A stretch of DNA of 64,000 bases from Agarilytica sp045430285 (GCA_045430285.1 JAILXV010000003.1:496001-560000); one strand, 5' to 3'. Shown: positions 1-9,859, counted from the stretch's first letter. Translations and numbers: made by a program. Notes: generated from the letters alone by a model not told the origin.

Positions 1-433
1 ATGCGCCAAGGGTAACCAAAGAAAGCAAAAAAACGGGGTCAATCATTGGAGATAAAACCTAAATAAAGTGGTGGTAGCGTTGACTGTAGATACGGCTATA
101 AGGGGTCAAGGGCGCGTATTGAAACCTTTGGCAAGCCTTATTGCAAGTAAACGCTCATAAACTGACCAAGAGAGCGCCGTGTACAGAGGTCTACAAGCGA
201 GGCTTATCGATTATAGGTCTATACTTAAATTGATCCCGAGGATGTGCGTGAATCCGGCGAAAAAATAACCGCCGTTAAGCTCGTCTTGACGCTATTTTTA
301 ATGAAAATAGCCTTGTTTTCATCACATCGTTATCTGGGACAGGTTTGGGGCAGGGCCTTCGTGATAAGCACGAGCAAAAAGAATCGTCACCTTTCACCAA
401 TTTGTTCAATTTTAGAGACTAAACGGAATCGAT
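1..433. other. Intergenic stretch before the kinase gene
   Basis: No convincing gene lies here. Two forward frames are open for the first 54-62 bases and then stop, so the last codons of an upstream gene could be present, but nothing identifies it. A 67-codon ORF at 244-447 overlaps the kinase start, resembles nothing I know and has no good ribosome binding site, so I treat it as chance. The kinase promoter should be in this stretch, but I could not pick a clear -35/-10 pair. Confidence 0.5.
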
Positions 434-2896
434 ATGTCTGCGGATGAATCTGAAATTCCCGGCTACACCATAAGCAAGCGCCTAGGGCGCGGGGGAATGG
501 CAACCGTCCATCTTGCGATGCAACAGCCGATCAATCGCCAAGTTGCACTCAAGATCATGTCTAATCAATTGGGAGAAGACAGTGTTTGGGCCAAACGCTT
601 TATCCAAGAAGCCCAAGTAATCGCACAGTTGACTCATCCAAATGTGGTGCCCGTGTACGACGTGGGTACCCACGGCGGCAAGTTTTATATTTCCATGGAA
701 TATCTTGCCGGCGGAAGTTTAAAAGACAAAATGTCCCATGGGATCGTGATTCCAGAAGTGCTGAAAATTGTTGCGGGTGTTGCCGCAGGCTTAGATTACG
801 CGGGTGAAAAAGGCTTTGTGCACCGTGATATTAAGCCAGACAACATTATGTTTCGCAGTGACGGCTCACCAGTAATTCTAGATTTCGGCATTGTTAAGCA
901 GATGGATGACGCTGGGGGTATGACGCAAACAGGTGTCATTGTTGGCACCACCTCTTACATGAGCCCAGAGCAGGCGCAAGGTCGAGAACTGGATCAGCGT
1001 TCTGACATCTATGCGTTAGGGGTGATGTTTTTCGAGTTGCTTACCGGAAAACCACCTTACAAGGGGGATACCGATGTCGCGACACTCCTTATGCATGTTA
1101 ACGACCCGATTCCGAATCTGCCAGAAAAGCTGGCGGTATTCCAACCGATCATCAATAAAGCGCTCTCGAAAGACCCCTTCCATCGCTACACCCGCGCAAG
1201 GGAAATGATTGATCATATCCAAAAGCTTGAACCGGAAATTAAGGCGACGATACAACGCCTTAAAGTGGGTAATGCGAGCGACAAAACCTATGTTAAAAAC
1301 CCTAAAGCCCTAAGTGATGGCGATGAAACAGTCGTTATGACCGACGGCGGTGGGGAATACGATACTGGCACCACGCAGCAAATCACTACGGAAGAAGAAC
1401 TGACAAAAGTGCTGAGCAGTGCGAAAGCGACGATCAACGATTTTTCCGTTGAATCGCGCGCGCGCCGTGCGCGCCGAACAAAAAATCTTATTCGCGGCAT
1501 GTCATTGGTAGCGGTTTGTGCAATCGGGTATGTAGGTTACCAACAGCTTGTACTTGTACCGCAAGAACGTGCCGCAGCAGATGCAAAGATTCGTGAAGCT
1601 GAACTTAAAACGCAACGAAAAATAGCATCTCTATTAGACGAAGCTAAGCAAGCACGAGTCGGCCTATTACCGACCGAAACGGACAAAGTCGACAATATCA
1701 TTGCCATATATCGGCAGGTATTGACGCTAGACTCAGAGAATAATGAAGCTGAATTTACGCTAGAAAAATTTGGAGAACGTTATATAGAGATGGCGAAAAC
1801 CGCCGTGCGTCGCCGAGATATTAATAAGGCCATCACCTATCGTGACTACGCGGAACAGTTGGTGCCTACCAGCTCCGAACTTCCTGGCTTACGCAACGTT
1901 ATAAAATCGCTAAGATCCGAAGAGCTAGACCGTGAATTTGTACGTGAAGAGGTGGAAAACTTACTCGCTGTTGCGAAAGCAGATATCGATAAAAGTGATG
2001 GGTTTTCGGATTCTGCCTATACCAAACTACAGCAAGTCCTGCGCATTGACCCCGATAATCGTTCCGCCGCAAACCTCACAAATACGATGTTGGAAAAACT
2101 GTTTAATAAGGCGCAAAAGGATATTGGGCGCGGACGACTTAGCAGTGCGCGAGAAGCAATAGAAATACTTGAAAAATATTATGAAGACCCTGTTCGAGTG
2201 GCTGAATTAAACGCTGAGCTTAAATACCGTAGCGCAGGACTTGCAAAGAAAAATCAGCTTGCGGAACTAGAAAAGCAAGCAACACGCTTGCAGCGTGAAA
2301 AAAGATCATTGGGGATAAACGATGAACTGAGAGATATTTATTTAGCCATACAAAAAATAGATCGTCTAAATAAACATGCAAAAACAGGATTAACTGAAAC
2401 CAGCGATTATGATGCAAAAATTGCGCGGCAAGCGATAGATGAGCGAGATTTTGCGCGTGCACAAAAACAAATTGATGTCATCCAACGCACAACACCGCGT
2501 TATGCTCCGCTTTCGAGTTTAAAGCAAGCGCTTCAATCGGCGAAAAAATCGGCCCAGCAATCGGCGCGTCATTTAGCGGAAGCGAAGAAATACCTGAATA
2601 CAACAAAACAAGGTGATGCGAAACGCCGAGACCTGGCCGCCGCCTATGCAAGTGTGGAAAAAGCCCGTTCTGTCGATGAAAAAAATACAGAGATTGGAGA
2701 AATACTCGCTTCACTAGAAAATATGTATGTTTCCGAAATTAAACAACTTATTTCCCGAAAAGATAAGAAATTATTAGAAGCATATAAGCAAGACACAAGG
2801 CTTAAACCGTGGCCAACCGATCGGATATTTGAATTGTATCAGCTTGCGCAGAAGACAGATAAAAAACCCAAGCGAGTGATTACAGGAGGGTTTTAA
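434..2896 (+). CDS. Membrane-anchored serine/threonine protein kinase (PknB-like) with helical repeat C-terminus
   Basis: The first ~280 residues form a complete Hanks-type kinase: glycine loop GRGGMATV near residue 18, catalytic Lys in VALK (K40), HRDIKPDN (HRD at 130-132), DFG (150-152), the activation-loop GTTSYMSPEQA and the SDIYALG motif. All residues needed for ATP and metal binding are present, so it should be active. A Thr/Asp/Glu-rich linker follows, then one hydrophobic segment at about residues 355-373 after an RRARR basic stretch. The remaining ~440 residues are charged, Ala/Lys/Arg-rich helices resembling TPR-like repeats. No PASTA repeats are present. The predicted topology is cytoplasmic kinase with an extracytoplasmic helical domain that could sense the envelope. 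No phosphatase gene lies next to it in the window. Substrates cannot be inferred. Confidence 0.9.
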   Translation: MSADESEIPGYTISKRLGRGGMATVHLAMQQPINRQVALKIMSNQLGEDSVWAKRFIQEAQVIAQLTHPNVVPVYDVGTHGGKFYISMEYLAGGSLKDKMSHGIVIPEVLKIVAGVAAGLDYAGEKGFVHRDIKPDNIMFRSDGSPVILDFGIVKQMDDAGGMTQTGVIVGTTSYMSPEQAQGRELDQRSDIYALGVMFFELLTGKPPYKGDTDVATLLMHVNDPIPNLPEKLAVFQPIINKALSKDPFHRYTRAREMIDHIQKLEPEIKATIQRLKVGNASDKTYVKNPKALSDGDETVVMTDGGGEYDTGTTQQITTEEELTKVLSSAKATINDFSVESRARRARRTKNLIRGMSLVAVCAIGYVGYQQLVLVPQERAAADAKIREAELKTQRKIASLLDEAKQARVGLLPTETDKVDNIIAIYRQVLTLDSENNEAEFTLEKFGERYIEMAKTAVRRRDINKAITYRDYAEQLVPTSSELPGLRNVIKSLRSEELDREFVREEVENLLAVAKADIDKSDGFSDSAYTKLQQVLRIDPDNRSAANLTNTMLEKLFNKAQKDIGRGRLSSAREAIEILEKYYEDPVRVAELNAELKYRSAGLAKKNQLAELEKQATRLQREKRSLGINDELRDIYLAIQKIDRLNKHAKTGLTETSDYDAKIARQAIDERDFARAQKQIDVIQRTTPRYAPLSSLKQALQSAKKSAQQSARHLAEAKKYLNTTKQGDAKRRDLAAAYASVEKARSVDEKNTEIGEILASLENMYVSEIKQLISRKDKKLLEAYKQDTRLKPWPTDRIFELYQLAQKTDKKPKRVITGGF

Positions 2897-2981
2897 CGCT
2901 ACATTTTTGGGGGGTTTCTACTGGCTGACATGTGGATATGAGAGCCGAGAAGTTTACCTTCAAGGCTCTATAAATAGCGAA

Positions 2982-3968
2982 TTAAAAATAAAGTTGAATG
3001 CCAGCGGTTAAGCCAACCATTTCTTCATCTGTGTTCAGGGTAACGTTAGATAAACCACCGCTTTCGTCTGTACCTTCCATTGAGTATGCTTGCCGTCTAA
3101 GATCTAATGTATAGGCCGCATGTTCACTTAATGGGCTTGTCCAAGTGACCGCTAGGCTTGTTCCCGAGGAGTCTCCCTTGTAATTAAAAGCGCGAAATGC
3201 ACCATCTTCATTAGTGAATATTTCACTGGGGTCGTTTGCATTATCTTTGTATTTACCGTCCATATCTGCATAAGCGAAGCTTACTGACAAGGTACCTATA
3301 TCATTAATATTAAAGCCGTAGCTCATACCTAGATAAAACCCTTTCTCCGAATAATCTTGTTTATACTGCTCCTGATTTTCAACGTGGTAGAAGGGTGGAA
3401 CTTCTTGCCCAGGGTTATCGCCTATAAAAAACTGTTGAAAGGATCTATTCGAACGAGAGCAAACGGTAACCTCCGGAGCGTCAGTATCAAATTCGTCTGA
3501 AACACTGGGAATGGGATTTGCGCAGAATGGGTCAGGGCGTAGTTCCGTTTTGCCATTTAAATATCCTACGAATACATTAGCGCTTTTCCAAAAATTATAA
3601 CCAAACGTAAGACTTATGTCCTGTCTAGAGACATCGACCGTACCGCCAGGGTGGGTAATCAAATTTGATTGTATAGTACGAGATCTATCGGTTTCGTCGG
3701 TACTTGTTGATGTGTCAGAAAAATTTTTCTCGAATTTTAAAGATGCAAAAAACTTTCCTGCTGCAATGGTGAAACCTGCGTTGATTACGGGTAAGTGTAC
3801 TGAGAATTTAGCATTGTTTGACGCTGCGCCAGAGTAACTTTGATCAAACGATAGATCTTTATCTTGATATGAAAGAGAGGGAATGAAAGTAATGTTTTCC
3901 AGCGCATGGCTCGTCGCGGGTAAGGAACTCAACACAGCAAAAGGTAAAATACAGGACCGTAGTTTCAT
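2982..3968 (-). CDS. Predicted outer-membrane beta-barrel protein, function unknown
   Basis: The product has a signal peptide (start MKLRSCILPFAVL, cleavage likely after SHA) and alternating-residue strands throughout. It ends in an aromatic residue (GIQLYF), typical of outer-membrane barrels recognised by the BAM complex. I chose the ATG at 3968 because GGGGGA lies 7 bases upstream; an in-frame upstream TTG would add four residues. I do not recognise a named family. It could be a porin-like or surface-exposed barrel. Two cysteines near DPFCANP and EVTVCSR lie in what looks like a long extracellular loop and may form a disulfide. The gene converges with the kinase gene and is transcribed alone. 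Confidence 0.65.
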   Translation of the reverse strand: MKLRSCILPFAVLSSLPATSHALENITFIPSLSYQDKDLSFDQSYSGAASNNAKFSVHLPVINAGFTIAAGKFFASLKFEKNFSDTSTSTDETDRSRTIQSNLITHPGGTVDVSRQDISLTFGYNFWKSANVFVGYLNGKTELRPDPFCANPIPSVSDEFDTDAPEVTVCSRSNRSFQQFFIGDNPGQEVPPFYHVENQEQYKQDYSEKGFYLGMSYGFNINDIGTLSVSFAYADMDGKYKDNANDPSEIFTNEDGAFRAFNYKGDSSGTSLAVTWTSPLSEHAAYTLDLRRQAYSMEGTDESGGLSNVTLNTDEEMVGLTAGIQLYF

Positions 3969-4144
3969 AATATCCCCCAAATTCTAGGCAGTCGGTATGA
4001 GTTGAGTATAGCAGGGATCATTCGCAATGCTCGGCGTCGAGATCGGCCTACTGAGGGGGGGGCTAACTAGATGAGGTTGTGTGGGGTATATGAATTTTTT
4101 AGAAAGTGCCGGCTTAATTTGGTGGTCAGATTTGGGTAAAACCA

Positions 4145-4173
4145 CAGCGCGAAAGAAGATGATTTTCGCGCTG
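4145..4173 (-). terminator. Hairpin downstream of ridA, probable terminator
   Basis: A perfect 10-bp stem (CAGCGCGAAA at 4145-4154 pairing with TTTCGCGCTG at 4164-4173) has a 9-base loop. It lies 24 bases past the ridA stop. On the minus strand it is followed by GTGGTTTTACC, a short T-run, so it fits a weak Rho-independent terminator for the spoT-ridA transcript. Confidence 0.5.
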
Positions 4174-4196
4174 GCTTTAATCTTGTGGGGCTGTGA

Positions 4197-4580
4197 TTAA
4201 ACTACAGCTATTCCGTCGGCTTCAACTAGAGCGCCCTTCGGCAATTCGCTAATCCCAATGGCCGCGCGTGCAGGGTAAGGCGCCTCAAAGAACTCCTCCA
4301 TGACCTCGTTAACTACGGCAAAGTGGCTTAAGTCGGTTAAATAAATATTGAGCTTGACGATATTGTTAAGTGAGCCATTCGCGGCTTTACATACGGCGGC
4401 TAGGTTGGTAAACATTTGTTGCGCTTGTTCGCGAAACCCGCCCTCAACCAAAGTCATCGTTATAGGGTCCAAGGGAATTTGCCCTGAAAGATACACCGTG
4501 TCGCCAACTTTCACCGCTTGGGAGTATGTGCCAATTGCTTTGGGCGCTTCATCAGTGTGAATAACGGCTTTGTTTGGCAT
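4197..4580 (-). CDS. ridA: RidA family enamine/imine deaminase
   Basis: The 127-residue product has the usual RidA length and motifs: GTYSQAVKVGDTVYLSGQIPLDP near the N-terminus and the C-terminal block YPARAAIGISELPKGALVEADGIA. The Arg in PAR is the residue that binds the substrate carboxylate in RidA, and it is present. RidA hydrolyses reactive 2-aminoacrylate and related imines released by PLP enzymes such as threonine dehydratase. The gene sits 75 bases downstream of spoT on the same strand, the arrangement usual in pseudomonads and relatives, so the two are probably co-transcribed. Confidence 0.93.
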   Translation of the reverse strand: MPNKAVIHTDEAPKAIGTYSQAVKVGDTVYLSGQIPLDPITMTLVEGGFREQAQQMFTNLAAVCKAANGSLNNIVKLNIYLTDLSHFAVVNEVMEEFFEAPYPARAAIGISELPKGALVEADGIAVV

Positions 4581-4655
4581 ATTACGGTCCTTCCAGATAG
4601 TTAAAAAATGGGATTGTTGAATGGCTTTAGAGCACGGCTGGCATCGTAAACCATA

Positions 4656-6764
4656 CTAATTTTTGGCTCTAAGTACGCGCTCAACTGAACGCATTGTGCG
4701 TACCTTCCGCATAATATTGGCCAAGTGTACACGATTGTTAACGGCGATCACGAGATTGATTACACTGTGTTCGGCGTCCCGCTCATCTACCTGAATCCCT
4801 TCGATACTTGTGCCGGTATTGGCAATCCGTGTTGCGAGTGATGCAATAATACCGCGGTCTGTTTTAACTTCAACGCGAATTTCTGTGAGGTATTCGCCAC
4901 CTGCATTCGCTGCCCAGTTAGTGGCGATAATATTTTCTTTCTTGCTTCGCAAGTCTTTAATATTTTTGCAATTTTCCCTGTGAACAACAATCCCTTTTCC
5001 TGTGCTGGTGTGGCCGACAATGGGATCGCCAGGAATGGGTCGGCAGCAACGAGCGAAACTGATAAGAATGCCGTCAGATGCGTCGATAGTTATTGGGGTG
5101 TGAGAAACATGACAGGCCAGGGCTTCGTTGGGTTGCAAGGTTTTCGCAACAGAGAGCGCAGGTTGTTGACCTAAGCCAATGCTTTCGTAGAGCTCATCCA
5201 TTGAGCCGGCGTTGCCAGACTCTTGTAGCTGGGTAAGCTGGTACTCAGGAAGTTCATTGAGATCGATATCGAGCTGCATGAGCGCCCTGGCCAACATGCG
5301 CTTACCCAACTCGACGGATTCCATGTGTCGCTGGTTTTTTAAGTAATGACGAATGGCAGTACGGGCTTTGGCCGTGACCGCAAAATTTAACCAGTTAGGG
5401 TTGGGTTGAGTTTGTTTGGAGGTAATGATTTTAATTTTTTGACCACTTTCTAATACGTGAGACAGTGGCGCCGGTCGATCGTTAATACGGCAAGCTACCG
5501 TGGTATTGCCAACCTGGGTATGTACCGCATAGGCAAAATCCACCGGAGTAGAACCCGCAGGCAGTTCTACAATTTCTCCTTTTGGTGTAAATACATAAAC
5601 CTCGTCGCGAAATAGGTCAATCTTAACGTGTTCGATAAATTCAACAGAGCTATTGGTAAGTTGTTGAATTTCCAGTAGGCGTTTTGTCCAGCGGTTAGCG
5701 CGATCAAAGGTCGGGCTTTTCGGGTTATCTGTTTCGTTTTTATAGAGCCAGTGTGCGGCAATACCGGTATTGGCGAGTTCATCCATTTCTTTGGTGCGGA
5801 TTTGCACCTCAATAGGCACGCCTTGAGTACCGATCACAATCGTATGCAGTGACTGATAGCCGTTTTCTTTTGGGATGGCGATGTAGTCTTTGAATTCGCC
5901 TGGTTTCGGTTTAAAAAGATTATGTACAACGCCAAGTACACGGTAGCAGGTGTCGATTTCATCAACGACGACACGAAATGCATAGACATCCATTATCTCT
6001 TTAAAGGATTTATGCTTATTCCGCATCTTGTTATAGATACTGTAGAGGTGCTTTTCGCGACCAATAACGAGGCTATTGATGGCTTCCCGCTGTAAACGGG
6101 ACTCAATCGCCTCTTTGATTTTTTCCACTAATGTTTTTCGGTTACCACGGACTTGTTGCAGTGACGCTTGCAAGCGCGAGGCACGTAACGGAAACATGGC
6201 AGCGAAGCAGCGATCTTCAAATTCGATTCGCCAGTCGTTTATCCCCAAGCGATGCGCGATGGGTGCATATATCTCTAATGTTTCCTTGGCGATGCGGCGT
6301 TTTTTATCGGGCGGCATTGCCCCCAATGTGCGCATATTGTGCAGACGGTCAGAGAGCTTAACAATGATGACGCGTAGGTCCTGCGCCATCGCCATGGCCA
6401 TTTTTTGGAAGTTTTTAGCCTGTTTTTCAGCCTGCGTTTCATGGCCGATTTTTGCGAGTTTACTGACACCGTCGACGATGTCGGCAACAGTTTCACCGAA
6501 TTGATCCGCGATCGCATCTTTACTGATGCCGGTATCTTCGATGACGTCATGAAGCATTGCGACAACCAAGCTTTGATAATCCATACGAATGGATGCAAGA
6601 ATATTGGCGACAGCTAATGGATGGGTAATATAAGGTTCGCCACTGCGGCGATACTGCCCAGTGTGGGCTTGCTCTGCGTAATAATAGGCACGTTTCACCA
6701 GTTTGACCTGTTGAGGGTCGAGGTAGGAAGAAAGCCTGTGGCTAAGCGTGTCTATTGTGAGCAA
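4656..6764 (-). CDS. spoT: Bifunctional (p)ppGpp synthetase/hydrolase SpoT
   Basis: The product is 702 residues, the same length as E. coli SpoT. The N-terminal HD hydrolase domain has conserved His near ITHP (residue 48) and HD...ED (72-77). The synthetase domain carries EFKDYIAIPKENGYQSLHT. TGS and zinc-finger-like/helical regions follow, and an ACT domain closes the protein (VEVKTDRGIIASLATRIA). It makes and degrades the alarmone (p)ppGpp in response to starvation. The start codon is TTG: no ATG or GTG fits, and AGAGGA lies 6-7 bases upstream of the TTG at 6764. rpoZ and gmk precede it on the same strand, the classical gmk-rpoZ-spoT order. Confidence 0.96.
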   Translation of the reverse strand: MLTIDTLSHRLSSYLDPQQVKLVKRAYYYAEQAHTGQYRRSGEPYITHPLAVANILASIRMDYQSLVVAMLHDVIEDTGISKDAIADQFGETVADIVDGVSKLAKIGHETQAEKQAKNFQKMAMAMAQDLRVIIVKLSDRLHNMRTLGAMPPDKKRRIAKETLEIYAPIAHRLGINDWRIEFEDRCFAAMFPLRASRLQASLQQVRGNRKTLVEKIKEAIESRLQREAINSLVIGREKHLYSIYNKMRNKHKSFKEIMDVYAFRVVVDEIDTCYRVLGVVHNLFKPKPGEFKDYIAIPKENGYQSLHTIVIGTQGVPIEVQIRTKEMDELANTGIAAHWLYKNETDNPKSPTFDRANRWTKRLLEIQQLTNSSVEFIEHVKIDLFRDEVYVFTPKGEIVELPAGSTPVDFAYAVHTQVGNTTVACRINDRPAPLSHVLESGQKIKIITSKQTQPNPNWLNFAVTAKARTAIRHYLKNQRHMESVELGKRMLARALMQLDIDLNELPEYQLTQLQESGNAGSMDELYESIGLGQQPALSVAKTLQPNEALACHVSHTPITIDASDGILISFARCCRPIPGDPIVGHTSTGKGIVVHRENCKNIKDLRSKKENIIATNWAANAGGEYLTEIRVEVKTDRGIIASLATRIANTGTSIEGIQVDERDAEHSVINLVIAVNNRVHLANIMRKVRTMRSVERVLRAKN

Positions 6765-7058
6765 AGCAGTCCTCTGAATTGGTAAGTTAAGGCGATGAAC
6801 CTTGGTTTAATTCACCTAAACAGTTTTCCTCTGGGGTAAATTGAGGGTGTGTGTTTAGAATGACCTCTGAATGTGCGAATAAGCCAAACGAGGTTAAGCC
6901 CAGATAGCAAATTAGCTACCCGCCAATGATAAGCTCAGCTCAATAATAGTATAACTGAAGGGAGGAAGTCGCGTGAAATGTCCTACGTTCGGCACATTTG
7001 CACACAACTTTTTACATGATAAGGGCTTTGAGGCTTCTCTTGCCTACTTCTTGTCTAT

Positions 7059-7337
7059 TTATAGCCCAATAGACGGTGGCAAATCGCTTACGCTGGGCGA
7101 CTCAACCGCCACTACTTCTTCGATTGTGTCTTCATCTTCTTCTGTAAGGATGCTTGCATCGACAAAGCCTTCTTCGATTTCGCGTAAGGCGATAACCGTT
7201 GGCTTATCGTTTTCAGGCGCAACCATAGGGTCTTTGCCTTGAATGGCGAGTTGACGTGCGCGTTTGCTGCCCACCATAACAAGTTCAAATCGATTGTCTA
7301 CGTGATCTAAACAGTCTTCTACAGTAATTCGAGCCAT
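7059..7337 (-). CDS. rpoZ: RNA polymerase omega subunit
   Basis: The 92-residue product begins MARITVEDCLDHVDNRFELV and continues with GSKRARQLAIQG, the signature of the omega subunit that binds the beta-prime C-terminus and helps assemble RNA polymerase. In proteobacteria omega also forms part of a ppGpp site on RNA polymerase, which suits its place between gmk and spoT. The acidic tail (EEDEDTIEE) is typical of the gammaproteobacterial form. About 290 bases separate its stop from the spoT start, so spoT may also have a promoter of its own. Confidence 0.95.
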   Translation of the reverse strand: MARITVEDCLDHVDNRFELVMVGSKRARQLAIQGKDPMVAPENDKPTVIALREIEEGFVDASILTEEDEDTIEEVVAVESPSVSDLPPSIGL

Positions 7338-7409
7338 GTGTATTTCCGCTTAAGCTTTCAAGGGTAACAGTTGATAAAATCGGTCGAGGAGTGTACGCCT
7401 TATCGCCAT

Positions 7410-8027
7410 TTACGACAATAGGTTGTTCAGTAAACTCTGGTGCTTCTTACTTTGATTGAGTAGTTTTTGGCGTTCGCCAATGATAATTGACCGAAATTCA
7501 ATCAGAGCTTGTTCAAAATCATCGTTAATGACCAAGTAATCCGCTTCGGAGTAGTGGGAAATTTCATTTTTTGCTTCGGCCATACGCGCCTCAATCACCT
7601 CCTCCCCGTCCTGACCGCGGCCATTTAAGCGCTGCCTTAAGCATGCCTGGGAAGGCGGTAAAATAAAGATACTAATGGCTTTTGGCATGATTTTTCTAAC
7701 TTGGGCGGCGCCTTGCCAGTCAATTTCGAGAATCACGTCCCGCCCTGCATCTAGCTGTTCTGTGACCCATGCCTGAGAGGTACCGTAAAAGTTGGTGAAG
7801 ACCTGGGCATGTTCCAAAAAGGCCCCCGCTTCGACCATGCTGGCAAAGGTTGGATGGTTAACGAAGTGGTAGTTTAGGCCGTTTTCCTCGCCAGGCCGCA
7901 TGTCGCGGGTGGTATGGGAGACGGATACACATATGCCTTGGGTGGAGTCCACCAAGGCTTTAACTAAGCTGGTTTTGCCCGCGCCGGAAGGCGCTGAGAC
8001 GGTATAAAGAGTGCCCTGACTGCTCAT
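7410..8027 (-). CDS. gmk: Guanylate kinase
   Basis: The 205-residue protein has the P-loop SAPSGAGKTSLVKAL at residues 9-23, then the GMP-binding block SVSHTTRDMRPGE...NYHFV, EFLEHAQVF and DVILEIDWQGA. It phosphorylates GMP to GDP in the cytoplasm, feeding GTP and (p)ppGpp synthesis. It is the first gene of the gmk-rpoZ-spoT-ridA run and is 72 bases upstream of rpoZ. Length and motifs are normal for the family. Confidence 0.96.
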   Translation of the reverse strand: MSSQGTLYTVSAPSGAGKTSLVKALVDSTQGICVSVSHTTRDMRPGEENGLNYHFVNHPTFASMVEAGAFLEHAQVFTNFYGTSQAWVTEQLDAGRDVILEIDWQGAAQVRKIMPKAISIFILPPSQACLRQRLNGRGQDGEEVIEARMAEAKNEISHYSEADYLVINDDFEQALIEFRSIIIGERQKLLNQSKKHQSLLNNLLS

Positions 8028-8150
8028 TGGTTTTCTAGGCTTTACCTATTTATGTATATGAAATGTTGCTGTGAGTTACGGCTTTATGACGTTTCCATTG
8101 GGAAATAACGCCAGTATTCAATGCCTAAATAGTAGGCGAAAATAGAGCAC

Positions 8151-9017
8151 TTATTCAATATTTTGAATTTGTTCTCGCATCTGTTCGATTAACACTTTTA
8201 CGTCCACAGCGGATTGCGTGGTATCGCTAGAGAGTGATTTCGATGAGAGCGTGTTGGCTTCGCGATTGAGCTCCTGCATAAGAAAATCGAGTCGACGGCC
8301 TATGGGCCCGCCTTGCTTCACTGTATGGCGCACTTCAACAATATGCGCTTCAAGCCGGTCTAGTTCTTCTGCCACATCGGATTTCTGTGCGATATAAACC
8401 GCTTCTTGGCTGAAGCGCTCTTCGTCCACCTCAACTTTCAATGTGTCCAGTTTTGCTCGCAATTTTTGTTGCTGCTGCTCAAGGAGCGCCGGCATGTTTT
8501 CACGTACCTTAACAACGGCTTCTCCAATCCCCACCAATCTGGCCTCGACGAGTTGGGCGAGTTCTTCCCCTTCCCTTTCACGATTAGCGATCAACTGCTT
8601 AAGTGTCTGGTTGAAAAGCTCAAGGGTGGCTTTGTTTAACGCATCGCTGTCGATTTCGGCGGTTTGAATCACACCAGGCCAGCGCAGAATATCGATAGCG
8701 TCAAGTTCAGCTGGCTTTTGCAGTTGGTTTTGAACCGTCTCTGCCAACTCAATAATTTTATTACTGAGGCTTTGATTGAGCCCAAGTTGCGCGTCTTCTT
8801 TGGACTCTGTTTTTAAGTAGATGGTGGCTTCTACTTTGCCACGGCTTAGTTTTTTGCGCAGTTGCTCACGAAGGTTGGGTTCAATACTGCGAAGCGACTC
8901 AGGTAGTCGTATGGAAGGCTCTAGGTATCGATGGTTAACACTACGTACTTCGCAAGACAATGAGCCCCAGCTGTGCTGAACTTCTTGGCGGGCGAAGCCC
9001 GTCATACTTCGTGGCAT
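8151..9017 (-). CDS. yicC: YicC family endoribonuclease
   Basis: The product opens with PRSMTGFARQE and SCEVRSVNHRYLE, the N-terminal signature of YicC, and ends with the conserved DVKVLIEQMREQIQNIE block (DUF1732). A coiled-coil middle section separates the two. Length (288 residues) matches the family. YicC proteins are reported to be endoribonucleases acting on small RNAs or mRNA. The gene lies upstream of gmk on the same strand and is divergent from rph, a conserved neighbourhood. Confidence 0.93.
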   Translation of the reverse strand: MPRSMTGFARQEVQHSWGSLSCEVRSVNHRYLEPSIRLPESLRSIEPNLREQLRKKLSRGKVEATIYLKTESKEDAQLGLNQSLSNKIIELAETVQNQLQKPAELDAIDILRWPGVIQTAEIDSDALNKATLELFNQTLKQLIANREREGEELAQLVEARLVGIGEAVVKVRENMPALLEQQQQKLRAKLDTLKVEVDEERFSQEAVYIAQKSDVAEELDRLEAHIVEVRHTVKQGGPIGRRLDFLMQELNREANTLSSKSLSSDTTQSAVDVKVLIEQMREQIQNIE

Positions 9018-9142
9018 GGATACTTCCTCGAATCAATCGCAAATTCTCATGGTATCACACAAGCATAGCGGAAGTTCGGAGGCTATAATGTCGCATCTTT
9101 ACACCCATTTACCGCTAATCCGTGATTAGCCCAGAGGCCATT

Positions 9143-9859
9143 ATGCAAAGACCCAGTGGACGCAGTAACGATCAGTTGCGCGATGTACGTATCACCCGAA
9201 ATTTCACCTGTCATGCGGAAGGCTCCGTATTGATTGAATTTGGCAACACCAAAGTGATATGCAATGCGAGCGTTGAGTCCGGAGTGCCACGTTTTATGAA
9301 AGGCGAAGGCCGTGGTTGGGTAACGGCCGAATACGGCATGTTGCCACGTTCTACAGGTTCTCGTATGGGCCGCGAAGCTGCTCGAGGCAAGCAAGGCGGT
9401 CGCACAGTAGAGATTCAGCGTCTTATCGGTCGTTCATTACGTGCTGCGGTGGATTTAGAGGCCTTGGGAGAAAATACTGTCTGGGTTGATTGCGATGTGA
9501 TTCAAGCCGATGGCGGTACTCGCACGGCATCAATCACTGGGGCATGTGTAGCAATGCATGATGCTTTTACTGGCATGATAGAAAAAGGCGTTATTGAAAC
9601 GAACCCCATAAACAGTTTGGTTGCTGCGGTTTCCGTGGGTATTTATGAAGGTGAGCCCGTATTGGATTTGGATTACCCTGAGGATTCTAATGCACACACC
9701 GATATGAATATTGTGATGACTTCCGATGGTGGTGTGATTGAGATTCAAGGTACCGCTGAGAAGGACCCTTTTTCGCAAGAAGAGTTTGCCCAGATGTTTA
9801 GTTTGGCGAAAAAAGGTATTGATGATTTAGTGACGTTGCAGAAGGATGCTTTGGCGTAG
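9143..9859 (+). CDS. rph: Ribonuclease PH
   Basis: The product begins MQRPSGRSNDQLRDVRITR and contains GSVLIEFGNTKVICNASVE, GEGRGWVTAEYGMLPRST and the phosphate-site region RSLRAAVDLEALGE, all characteristic of RNase PH. The enzyme trims 3' ends of tRNA precursors by phosphorolysis as a hexameric ring. I chose the ATG at 9143 rather than the upstream in-frame start at 9122: it gives the family's usual N-terminus and AGAGG lies 8 bases before it. The gene is divergent from yicC. Confidence 0.95.
   Translation: MQRPSGRSNDQLRDVRITRNFTCHAEGSVLIEFGNTKVICNASVESGVPRFMKGEGRGWVTAEYGMLPRSTGSRMGREAARGKQGGRTVEIQRLIGRSLRAAVDLEALGENTVWVDCDVIQADGGTRTASITGACVAMHDAFTGMIEKGVIETNPINSLVAAVSVGIYEGEPVLDLDYPEDSNAHTDMNIVMTSDGGVIEIQGTAEKDPFSQEEFAQMFSLAKKGIDDLVTLQKDALA

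Noticed and set aside
244..447. 67-codon ORF before the kinase gene
   Set aside because: It overlaps the kinase start in another frame, has no ribosome binding site and its translation resembles no protein.
2897..2981. AGAGCC/GGCTCT hairpin between the kinase and outer-membrane protein genes as a terminator
   Set aside because: The stem is only 6 bp with a 17-base loop and no T-run, so it is likely chance.
6973..7242. 89-codon ORF antisense to rpoZ
   Set aside because: It is the reverse of a clear rpoZ gene and its Ser-rich translation is typical of an antisense shadow.
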